Source of the DNA: Rikenellaceae bacterium
GTDB taxonomy: Bacteria > Bacteroidota > Bacteroidia > Bacteroidales > UBA932
Assembly (NCBI GenBank): GCA_900769885.1
Contig: CAAGIG010000052.1
Span: 1-8,540 of the forward strand
DNA: 8,540 bases
Reading direction: 5' to 3'
The translations under genes were made by a program, and so were the position numbers. Positions 1 through 6,790 of this stretch are shown one piece after another; the stretch's first letter is position 1; each line of letters begins with the position of its first letter. Under the pieces are notes generated by a model that did no database searches, was not told where the DNA came from, and saw only the letters and a program-made list of their open reading frames with translations.

Positions 1-19
1 ACGTGTGCTCTTCCGATCT
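1..19. other. Illumina TruSeq adapter remnant (sequencing artefact)
   Basis: These 19 bases are identical to the 3' end of the TruSeq read-2 adapter (ACGTGTGCTCTTCCGATCT). They are not biological. They happen to be open in the same frame as the gene that follows, so a GTG at position 3 looks like a start codon, but that start and about six codons come from the adapter. The match also shows that the window begins at a contig end. Confidence 0.95.
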
Positions 20-689
20 CAGATGCAGCACTATAGAAGAGGTCAAAGAGGAAATACTCGGGATAAATATAGTAAATGTCGACCCACGAGGATCAACCCT
101 CCACTGGAGATTTGCACAAGAGGATGGAAAAGAGATTATTGTGGAAATAATCGACCAAAAAGTTACCTTTCACGAAAACGCCATAGGGGTTATAACAAAC
201 TCCCCAAGATACGACTGGCACATTACCAATCTGAACAATTATATCAATCTTCAAGGTGGCAATACCCCAGAGCACCGGCTCGAAAACATCTCATTCCATA
301 ACTTTGGACACGGGTCCTCTATGACAGGACTCCCGGGAGATTTCACCCCAACGTCTCGATTTGTAAGAGCAGCATTCTTCGTCAATACTGCACCCCTCAA
401 AGAAAAAACAATAGAAGTAGTGGAACAATGCTTTCACATCCTCAACAACTTTGACATCCCGATCGGAACAGAATTCTCTCCCAAAGAGAAAGTTACAGAT
501 ATACCTAGTGCAACACAATGGACCAGTGCCAGCGACCTTAAAAACCGAACCATCTACTATCGGACAATGTATAATAGTGAAATTAGATACATTGACCTGA
601 AAAAAATCGACTTCGGCACAACTGGATTCCAGGCCAAACCACTCGATGAGCATTTGCTCGAATCTATGACTGAAATCGAGGTACAATAG
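20..689 (+). CDS. Choloylglycine hydrolase family protein (bile salt hydrolase / penicillin V acylase-like), 5'-truncated
   Basis: This is the C-terminal part of an Ntn-hydrolase that cleaves linear amide bonds, typically the glycine or taurine amide of conjugated bile salts. The signature TNSPRYDWHITNLNNY is at about 195-242, and GLPGDFTPTSRFVRAAF follows. The Asn codon at 198-200 and the Arg codon at 357-359 are 53 residues apart, the spacing of the family's catalytic Asn175 and Arg228. About 115 N-terminal residues are missing, including the nucleophile Cys, the following Arg and Asp, and the residue (Asn in many bile salt hydrolases, Tyr in penicillin V acylases) that helps separate the two activities, so substrate cannot be decided. 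Signal peptide status is unknown. The true start lies off the window; the apparent start at 3 is adapter. The gene converges on the giant lipoprotein and shares its terminator. Confidence 0.93.
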
Positions 690-714
690 TAGGTTCAGAA
701 AATAGAGCAAAAAA

Positions 715-742
715 GGGGCTCGCCTGAGAATCGGCGAACCCC
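715..742. terminator. Bidirectional intrinsic terminator between convergent genes
   Basis: A 10-position stem (715-724 with 733-742, one C/A mismatch at 719/738) encloses an 8-nt loop. It is preceded on the + strand by six A (709-714), which is a U6 tract for minus-strand transcripts, and followed on the + strand by the T-rich stretch aatttatttatt. It lies 25 bp after the hydrolase stop and about 28 bp beyond the lipoprotein stop, so it can end both transcripts. The minus direction has the better U tract. Confidence 0.85.
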
Positions 743-769
743 AATTTATTTATTATTAGAAAAATCTAA

Positions 770-3700
770 TTACCAATTAATAGTTCCTGAGAACCATCCT
801 TGAACAGTTGCTCCACCTGAAGCCATAGTTACATCGACAAAGATAGTATAAGTATCACCATCTTTTGTAATAGTAACAGTACTTGGAGTAGTTAGTTTAT
901 TGTCAATACTACGTGAACCATCATCTAGCAAGAAGGTTACAGAACTGTCATAGTAGCAGAATTGTCCAGGAGTTTCATACTGACCTTCAGTAATAGGATA
1001 GACTCCTGCTTTTATACCTGTACTCTTTGAAATATCTGTATTATCGAAACAAAGTTTGATTTGTTCTGATTCATCATTTGACAAAATCAAATATGTACCA
1101 TAAGAGTGTTCTTGATATCTACCATTGGTATAGATGCAGTTAAAATCACCAGTTAGTTCTGGAGCTTCAACATCGTCACCATTTCCATCACCATTTCCAT
1201 CACCATTTCCATCACCATTTCCTTCTTCATCACCGCTACCAATTGTTAGGTTACCGGTATATGTAGCACGAAGTAGTTTATATCCACCGCTGTATACATA
1301 AACTGAAGCAACGATAGTATAGATATCACCTTCTTTAGATACAGTGATAGTTCCTGAATTTGGATACATTGCATATGATTGATCATTACCGGCTACCCAG
1401 AATTCACAACCATTGCCATAGTAGTTGGTAGGACCATAATTGATCCAGTCTCCCATTGTGTAAACACCTTCTTGAAGACCACCTGCTACTGCATCTGGAT
1501 GGAATGCCAATTTAACGTTATCTCCTTCTGCATTGTTAAATTCATAACCTTTCCAAGCAGCACCACTCCAGTCTGAACCTTCAAACTCACCTACAAGAGT
1601 ATTAACTGTCAAATCCCAATGAGGAGGATAGGTATATCCAGGGTTTTCAAAAGGATAAGAAGCATTTTCAGATTTGAAAATCAAACCAGAGAATGATGTA
1701 TTCACTTTAGTTTTGTATACATCTTCAACTGCGATAATCACTTCGTAACCTTCGCTTAGGTGAGAAACAGTTACAGATGAACCTTCAACCAATTTGTTAC
1801 CGTTCATTGTACAATATGATTGTAGAAGATAATCAGAACCACCGGTTGTATAAGTTCCTTCTGGCATAATACCGTTAGCTACAGTTTCTGGAGACTGAAG
1901 TTGAAGAGTCATTTCATATTCTCCGTCAGCTGTGGTTACATACAATGTAAATTGGTTAGATGGACCAGAGTGCTCACCATAGATAGATTCTACTGAAGTG
2001 TTTACAGTGATGTCGTTATATGGGATAGGAGGGTTACCAATTGCATATCCGTCATTACCTTCCATAACACCTGACCAGTTGTATACGTGTGAAGTACCAT
2101 TATTGTCAACAACGTTGATGCTGATGCTATAACCTTCTTCAAGGTGAGTCACAACCATTGAACCGCTTTGAAGATAAACTTCTGCAGGAGATGTCACTTT
2201 TGAATATTGACCGATATAGCAAGGGTATTGTGAAGGAGTATAGTAATTTGCTTCATTATCAACGAAGTATTCACCTTCAGGAAGTACTTTGTTTACAGAT
2301 GATTTCACATATGTGTCCAAATATAGAAGTTGTGTGTTAGCCTCATCGTAAACATAAACTTCGAAGTTGGTATCGCTATAGTAACGACCTTTGATTACGC
2401 AGTTTGTTTCACCTGCAGGAGGGTTAGGACCTTCAGGGTTAAGTCCTTCAAGATCGCCTTCATATTTGAAGTTGAATTTCACATATTTATCAGTATATGC
2501 TGATACGTTTGCTTCAATAGTGTAAATACCATTTTCTTCTTCTACTTCAAAGTATCCGCCTGTAGCGTATAGAGGATAAGTCATTCCATCGGTAACGCCA
2601 GGATATTTGATGGTTGATTCATTTCCGTTGAATACGAATACATATTCGTCATCAAATCCCCAAGCTGCTGCATATGCACCTTCCTGAAGAACAGGGTTGG
2701 TTTTTGCACCATTGATAAAGATTTTGAATTCAGCACCTTGACCATCAGTGAAGGTATAATATGTACCGCCATTGGTATCTTCACCTCTGACACCGCTTGT
2801 CATAACAGCTGCATAGTCATAAGAAAGAGGACAACCAGGGTTTCTGAATTCTGTGTTTGCCCATTCTGATGAACCGATAATACCTGACCAAGAACCAACT
2901 AATTTGGTTTTCAAGAAGCTTTCCATATTGATATCAATTTGGTAACCTTCAGCAAGGTGAGATACTGTAACGGTAGAACCTTCTACAAATTCCACTTCAA
3001 TAGAACCATCATTAACATAACTGTAAGAAGCGATAGATTTACCTTCAGCTTCTTCAGCATAAAGGGTATAAGTTCCTTCAGGAAGATATCCGTTATATAC
3101 AACTTCATCAGAGTACAATTCAACATAGAATTCATAACCTTCTAGAGTGTTGAATCTCAATGAGAATGAAGTACCGGGAGCATAGTGGTCACCAACTACT
3201 CCACCATCAATGTTGATATTGACAGTCTCATCTTTGTAAGGGATAGGAGGATTGTTGAAATCTGTCCACTCATCGTAAGGTTCTACATTACCCTCGCGTG
3301 TATATGAGTATACAGTTCCATTTTCATCAGTCATATTGATTACAATCTTGTATCCTTGTTCAAGATGCGATACAACCATTGAACCTTCAGTGATTTTAGC
3401 ATTTTGTCTACCTGTTGACCATTGACCTGCAACATAATAGTCACCATCACCATTAACTTCGTATGTACCTTCAGGAAGGATGTACAATGTAGATGAAGGA
3501 CAATAAGCGTCTAGGAACATAACTTGTTCGCCTTCTTCAAACACATAGATACCGTAGTTTGTAGAACCATAAGAACGTCCCTTAATGATGAAATCTCCTT
3601 GAGGAGTGTCAGGTAGAGGAGGATTCTGGAATCCTGAACCATCAAAGTCTTCGATAATACCTGAATATGAGAACTCATATCTTACATTATCCTGGGTGGT

Positions 3701-4633
3701 AATATCAAAAATCATTTCATAACCCTCAGACAAGTGTCTTACAGTGATGGTACCTTCTTTATAATATTGACCATTGATATAAGAATAAGGGTCAAATGTG
3801 TAATCATCGTTTTCTGCTGCATAAACACCTTCAGGAAGGATTTTACCTACTGAAGAAGGACAGTACATATCGAACATAAATTCAATAGAACCATCTTTGG
3901 TAGCACCAGCGATTACATAATTCAAATCATTATAATATTGACCAGAGAAGTATTCCCATTCTATTTCACCAGGAGTTTCATTTGCAAGAGTTGTCATTGT
4001 AACAACATCTGAAACAACACCTTCTTCACCATTTGTTGCAGCTGCAACGATGTAATATTGGGTGTCAGCTTCCAATTCATCAATGGTAACTGAAACTTCA
4101 CCTGTTTCAACTGCTACACCACCTTCAAGAACTTCTTCTGCAGAAAGTTCGTGATCAAAAGCGGTATCAGTTACGATATAAGCAACATTTGTAGCGTCAG
4201 CTGATACGATTGTGAAAGAAATTGCGTTTTCAGTAGCCTCGCCTGCTGTAACTGAAATAGTAGCTGCAGGAATTTGAGGTTCAACTGTGGTCATTTCAAG
4301 AGTAGCACTCTTTTGTTTAGGACCGTTTTGAACAGCAACTACAACCACATACTCAGTACCGGGTTGAAGATCTGAAACGGTTTGTTTGCTTTCAGCTTTA
4401 GCTTCAATTTGAACACCTTGTGCCAAAACAACAGCATCTGTAGGAAGTTCTTCTGTAGCCAAAACTACTTTGTAAGCACACTTCACTGCATCAGCAGGAG
4501 TAGCTGTGAAGGAGATAGTTGTTTCTGTAACCTCTCCGGCTGTCAAACTGATTTTAGGTTCTACAACATCTTCTTTACAAGAAGTAAGAGCCAATGCCAC
4601 GAAAGACAGCATTAATAAAAGAATCTTTTTCAT
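770..4633 (-). CDS. Giant repetitive surface lipoprotein with two FN3-like domains and eight beta-rich modules
   Basis: The 1287-residue product has a lipoprotein signal peptide, MKKILLLMLSFVALALTSC, with the acylated Cys at residue 19. The next residues, K-E-D, fit the K(D/E)2 type of Bacteroidota surface export signal, so display on the outer face of the outer membrane is likely. I chose the Met at 4633 because an in-frame Met 12 codons upstream would put a non-signal tail ahead of the signal peptide and lies upstream of the candidate promoter. Residues about 24-108 and 110-205 are two FN3-like domains, both containing a T/S-AGE-x-TE-x-x-ISFT motif. From about residue 220 there are eight modules of about 120-140 residues, most with a LPEGxY turn and a later G-S-x-V-x-V-S-H-L-x-E-G-Y strand. 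A Gly/Asp/Asn linker (about 1132-1157) precedes the last module. The modules are acidic and Tyr-rich with no catalytic motif visible. I recognise no named family for them; glycan or host-protein binding is a guess. Confidence 0.9.
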   Translation of the reverse strand: MKKILLLMLSFVALALTSCKEDVVEPKISLTAGEVTETTISFTATPADAVKCAYKVVLATEELPTDAVVLAQGVQIEAKAESKQTVSDLQPGTEYVVVVAVQNGPKQKSATLEMTTVEPQIPAATISVTAGEATENAISFTIVSADATNVAYIVTDTAFDHELSAEEVLEGGVAVETGEVSVTIDELEADTQYYIVAAATNGEEGVVSDVVTMTTLANETPGEIEWEYFSGQYYNDLNYVIAGATKDGSIEFMFDMYCPSSVGKILPEGVYAAENDDYTFDPYSYINGQYYKEGTITVRHLSEGYEMIFDITTQDNVRYEFSYSGIIEDFDGSGFQNPPLPDTPQGDFIIKGRSYGSTNYGIYVFEEGEQVMFLDAYCPSSTLYILPEGTYEVNGDGDYYVAGQWSTGRQNAKITEGSMVVSHLEQGYKIVINMTDENGTVYSYTREGNVEPYDEWTDFNNPPIPYKDETVNINIDGGVVGDHYAPGTSFSLRFNTLEGYEFYVELYSDEVVYNGYLPEGTYTLYAEEAEGKSIASYSYVNDGSIEVEFVEGSTVTVSHLAEGYQIDINMESFLKTKLVGSWSGIIGSSEWANTEFRNPGCPLSYDYAAVMTSGVRGEDTNGGTYYTFTDGQGAEFKIFINGAKTNPVLQEGAYAAAWGFDDEYVFVFNGNESTIKYPGVTDGMTYPLYATGGYFEVEEENGIYTIEANVSAYTDKYVKFNFKYEGDLEGLNPEGPNPPAGETNCVIKGRYYSDTNFEVYVYDEANTQLLYLDTYVKSSVNKVLPEGEYFVDNEANYYTPSQYPCYIGQYSKVTSPAEVYLQSGSMVVTHLEEGYSISINVVDNNGTSHVYNWSGVMEGNDGYAIGNPPIPYNDITVNTSVESIYGEHSGPSNQFTLYVTTADGEYEMTLQLQSPETVANGIMPEGTYTTGGSDYLLQSYCTMNGNKLVEGSSVTVSHLSEGYEVIIAVEDVYKTKVNTSFSGLIFKSENASYPFENPGYTYPPHWDLTVNTLVGEFEGSDWSGAAWKGYEFNNAEGDNVKLAFHPDAVAGGLQEGVYTMGDWINYGPTNYYGNGCEFWVAGNDQSYAMYPNSGTITVSKEGDIYTIVASVYVYSGGYKLLRATYTGNLTIGSGDEEGNGDGNGDGNGDGNGDDVEAPELTGDFNCIYTNGRYQEHSYGTYLILSNDESEQIKLCFDNTDISKSTGIKAGVYPITEGQYETPGQFCYYDSSVTFLLDDGSRSIDNKLTTPSTVTITKDGDTYTIFVDVTMASGGATVQGWFSGTINW
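773..3975 (-). repeat. Eight-module protein repeat, order A-A-B-C-A-B-C-A'
   Basis: Approximate module limits on the + strand are: A1 3975-3606, A2 3605-3242, B1 3241-2823, C1 2822-2414, A3 2413-2020, B2 2019-1626, C2 1625-1240 and A4' 1160-773. Several junctions are NPP or NPG linkers. A modules share GRxY near the start and a xYxxSSxxxxLPEGxY stretch. Both B modules have a KTK-containing segment after the SHLxEGY strand (FLKTKLVGSWSGII and VYKTKVNTSFSGLI) and end in F-x-NPG. Both C modules have LQEGxY and replace SHLxEGY by a short turn plus IYTI. The last module starts like A and ends like C. The B/C assignment implies duplication of a three-module block of about 390 residues. Alignment was by eye, so limits are accurate only to several residues. 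Confidence 0.8.
1177..1222 (-). repeat. 12-bp in-frame minisatellite encoding a GDGN linker
   Basis: The + strand carries caccatttccat three times perfectly (1177-1212) plus 10 of 12 bases of a fourth copy. On the coding strand this gives a repeated Gly-Asp-Gly-Asn linker between modules 7 and 8 of the giant lipoprotein. The 12-bp unit keeps frame whatever the copy number, so the linker can change length without disrupting the protein. The spaced Asp and Asn residues resemble calcium-binding loops, but a flexible linker explains them equally well. Confidence 0.9.
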
Positions 4634-4651
4634 TGTAATTGTTTTAGATAA

Positions 4652-4684
4652 TAAACATATTTTAAACATTCAAAAATAAGCAAA
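4652..4684 (-). promoter_or_regulatory. Candidate Bacteroidota promoter for the giant lipoprotein gene
   Basis: On the minus strand a TTTG box (4684-4681) is followed after 21 bp by TATGTTTA (4659-4652), one base away from the Bacteroidota -7 consensus TAnnTTTG. Transcription would start near 4645, giving a leader of about 12 nt to the ATG at 4633. The same variant box occurs upstream of the phosphodiesterase gene. The region is very AT-rich, so chance matches are possible. Confidence 0.45.
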
Positions 4685-4770
4685 AGTGAGTTAATTAGCA
4701 AAAATTAAACTGACAAAATAAGCACTTGCAGATAAAAGAGATAACAGAAATTATTGAAAAAACAACAATT

Positions 4771-5496
4771 CTATAGAACCTTCGTTATTTGTGCCAGATA
4801 ATCATAGTGTTCGCCACGACAAACCACCTCGGCCCTGTAACCATATTGAGTTGCATAATACGACAAAGTATCCGGATCCACATACAACCAATTAAATTGC
4901 TCCCCCTCAACCGCTTTATACTTCATTCTATAGACCATTTGACCGAAATAATCATCTGCCAGATTTATAGAAAAACCGCCATCCTCATCTTCGTACAGAT
5001 ACCTCAAATCACTCGAATCCATCAATACTTTACCACCCGGTTTCAACAATTTGTCAAGACGACTGAAAAAAATACCCATATTATCGACAGTTCCCACTAT
5101 TCCGGAGCCGTTCATAAGCATCAGAATCGTATCGAAACCCTCATTGAATGAAGTATCAAAAAAATTAATCAATCTCGCATCCAACCCCCTCTCTCTCATC
5201 ACCTCTACAGATAAATTCGAGATATCTATTGCCACCGAATTCTTCCCAATAGACCTTAAAGCCAAAGAGTGACATCCGCTTCCCGCTCCAACATCCAGAA
5301 TATCTCCATCAGCCATTTGAAGAGCAGTTTTTTCAATTTCAGACATCTGGTCATATTCTCTGAAAAGTTCCTCAACAGGTATTTCATCCTCATCAAAATC
5401 GGGAGAAAAAACTCTCAGTTTGGCCGCCTTGCCTTTTTTATAATAGTCATATATTGCTGCACCCATCGGGTCGCACAAACGATTTATTGTACCCAT
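4771..5496 (-). CDS. Class I SAM-dependent methyltransferase
   Basis: The 241-residue product transfers a methyl group from S-adenosylmethionine to an unknown substrate and has no export signal, so it is cytoplasmic. The SAM-binding glycine loop DVGAGSG is at residues 68-74, the acidic motif II residue is probably Asp91 (VAIDIS), a hydrophobic strand with LMLMNGSG is near 124-132, and the post-motif strand LLKPGGKVLMDSSD is near 150-163. The C-terminal third is Tyr-rich and probably recognises the substrate. I chose the ATG at 5496 over an upstream in-frame ATG at 5538 because a perfect -7 box (5516-5523) lies between them and an AGGA-like ribosome site precedes 5496. The gene is divergent from the nitroreductase and is followed after 137 bp by the giant lipoprotein on the same strand, with no clear terminator between, so some readthrough is possible. 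Confidence 0.9.
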   Translation of the reverse strand: MGTINRLCDPMGAAIYDYYKKGKAAKLRVFSPDFDEDEIPVEELFREYDQMSEIEKTALQMADGDILDVGAGSGCHSLALRSIGKNSVAIDISNLSVEVMRERGLDARLINFFDTSFNEGFDTILMLMNGSGIVGTVDNMGIFFSRLDKLLKPGGKVLMDSSDLRYLYEDEDGGFSINLADDYFGQMVYRMKYKAVEGEQFNWLYVDPDTLSYYATQYGYRAEVVCRGEHYDYLAQITKVL

Positions 5497-5512
5497 CTTA
5501 TTCCTAATTTTA

Positions 5513-5535
5513 AGACAAATGTAGTATATTTGTCT
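5513..5535. promoter_or_regulatory. Inverted repeat containing both divergent -7 promoter boxes
   Basis: The sequence is a perfect 8-bp inverted repeat, agacaaat (5513-5520) and atttgtct (5528-5535), with a 7-bp centre. It holds a perfect -7 box for each direction: TACATTTG on the minus strand (5523-5516) for the methyltransferase and TATATTTG on the plus strand (5525-5532) for the nitroreductase. One base separates the boxes. A minus-strand TTG at 5548-5546 could be a -33 element for the methyltransferase; no convincing -33 is seen for the plus direction. The symmetry could also be a dimeric-repressor operator. Confidence 0.7.
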
Positions 5536-5558
5536 CAAACAATTTCAATTTCAAAACA

Positions 5559-6188
5559 ATGAAAACTTACAAACTACTGGCAACACTGCTACTGCTGCTA
5601 CCGGCTACATCTTGCATCAGAACATCAGACAATAACATTATGGAGAAAGAAAAAATCGTCACAGAGAACATAATGGAAAGGAGAAGCATCCGAAAATACA
5701 CCCCGGAAATCCCTTCCAGAGAGATATTGGACAAAATTCTGGAATGTGGAATCAATGCCCCAAACGGACAAAACAGACAGTCGTGGGAAATCCGTGTGGT
5801 GGACAATCCACAAACTATGGAACTCATCAAAAAGGGGATGGCCAAAGGGAACCCGGGCACAAATAGAGAAACAATTTACGGATGTTTCAGAGGTGCCCCT
5901 GTTATGATTTTCATTGCCAGAGACACATCCTACGATTTTTCCGCTTACGACTGCGGACTTTTGGCACAAAATATAATGTTGTCTGCCTGGTCAATGGGAG
6001 TGGGTTCGATTTGCCTCGGATCACCTGTAAGGTTTATAAATAACAACCAGCCTCCCTGCAAAGAGGTTTTGGAAACGCTGGGTTTCAGCGAAGGCTACGA
6101 ATTGTCACTATGCGTAGGACTCGGTTATGCGGACGAGACACCTGAAGCAAAACCAAGAATTAAAGAGAAGATAAAATATATTGACTAA
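5559..6188 (+). CDS. Nitroreductase family protein with a lipoprotein signal peptide
   Basis: The 209-residue product belongs to the FMN-dependent nitroreductase superfamily, which reduces nitro groups, quinones or related acceptors with NAD(P)H. FMN-phosphate contacts are expected in RRSIRKY (residues 41-47). The conserved APNGQNRQSWE stretch is at 67-77, GAPVMIFIARD at 112-122, the DCGLLAQNIML helix at 131-141, GVGSICLG at 147-154, and a late GYADETPEAKPR near 189-200. Residues 1-19 (MKTYKLLATLLLLLPATSC) form a Sec-type lipoprotein signal with Cys19 and no twin arginine, which is unexpected for a protein with non-covalent FMN. An in-frame ATG at 5640 (Met28) would give a cytoplasmic 182-residue form with the whole catalytic core. 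The promoter points to the ATG at 5559, so I keep that start. The substrate cannot be told. Confidence 0.92.
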   Translation: MKTYKLLATLLLLLPATSCIRTSDNNIMEKEKIVTENIMERRSIRKYTPEIPSREILDKILECGINAPNGQNRQSWEIRVVDNPQTMELIKKGMAKGNPGTNRETIYGCFRGAPVMIFIARDTSYDFSAYDCGLLAQNIMLSAWSMGVGSICLGSPVRFINNNQPPCKEVLETLGFSEGYELSLCVGLGYADETPEAKPRIKEKIKYID

Positions 6189-6790
6189 TTTCCCGATTCT
6201 GAGAGCTTATCGATATACAGAACACCGGTAAGGTGATCTATTTCGTGCTGAAAAATTATTGCAGTAAATCCAGAGACTCTCTCAGAAACGACCTCAAAAG
6301 AGATTGGGTGGCGATATGAAATCTCAATCTCACTCGATCTGTACACCCTACCCGAAAATTCGGGAACCGAAAGACATCCTTCCTCAGAGATAATCTCCTC
6401 TTCTCCATAGGAGGTTATCTGAGGATTGACATATACCTGAAAAGGGGTCCCTTCTTTATCAAACCTTTGAACAACAATCAAATTGACATTGACTCCAACC
6501 TGCGGAGCCGCTATCCCCACCCCCTCATTCTCGGGATTATTAACAGTTTCAATCATTGAGGAAACCAATCTTGCAAACTCCACTGAATTAACTTGAGAAG
6601 CGGTCAAATCACGAGACACTTTTCTCAAAATCAAGGAATCCTCCACATTATCTATAGTGGCAACTTCCATTCTGGACAAAGTCGCACAATTTATCAATGC
6701 CCGCTCCTGCTCACTCCAGCCATCGGCATCAGAACAAGAGATTATTACAAAAGGCAGAACAAAAGACAAAAATCTTAAAACTCTCTTCAT
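6185..6790 (-). CDS. Peptide deformylase with a lipoprotein signal peptide (predicted exported)
   Basis: Peptide deformylase removes the formyl group from N-terminal formyl-Met, normally on nascent chains in the cytoplasm. All three catalytic motifs are intact: GVGIAAPQ (90-97), EGCLSVP (137-143, metal ligand Cys139) and QHEIDH (181-186, metal ligands His182 and His186, catalytic Glu183). The 201-residue length comes from about 50 extra N-terminal residues. Residues 1-19 (MKRVLRFLSFVLPFVIISC) look like a lipoprotein signal with Cys19, followed by a polar linker to about 50. The ATG at 6790 has aggat just upstream, as does the phosphodiesterase gene. An internal ATG (6670, Met41) could in principle give a cytoplasmic form, but then the well-formed signal would be unexplained. 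The housekeeping enzyme is presumably encoded elsewhere, so I give no def symbol. The stop overlaps the nitroreductase stop. Confidence 0.93.
   Translation of the reverse strand: MKRVLRFLSFVLPFVIISCSDADGWSEQERALINCATLSRMEVATIDNVEDSLILRKVSRDLTASQVNSVEFARLVSSMIETVNNPENEGVGIAAPQVGVNVNLIVVQRFDKEGTPFQVYVNPQITSYGEEEIISEEGCLSVPEFSGRVYRSSEIEISYRHPISFEVVSERVSGFTAIIFQHEIDHLTGVLYIDKLSESGN

Noticed and set aside
1379..1576. Plus-strand open stretches opposite the giant lipoprotein gene
   Set aside because: These and similar stretches at 2158-2340, 2939-3145 and 4382-4615 are antisense shadows of a clearly coding minus strand and show no family signature.
4634..4669. Upstream ATG extension of the giant lipoprotein
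   Set aside because: It would place 12 residues before a well-formed lipoprotein signal peptide, and the ATG lies upstream of the candidate -7 box.
4735..4770. Terminator after the methyltransferase
   Set aside because: The only hairpin (AATTGTTG with CAATAATT around six T on the minus strand) is all weak pairs with a G-U and has no proper T tract after it.
5497..5538. Upstream ATG extension of the methyltransferase
   Set aside because: The extra codons run through the inverted repeat and a perfect -7 box for the same gene, and the core motif spacing does not need them.
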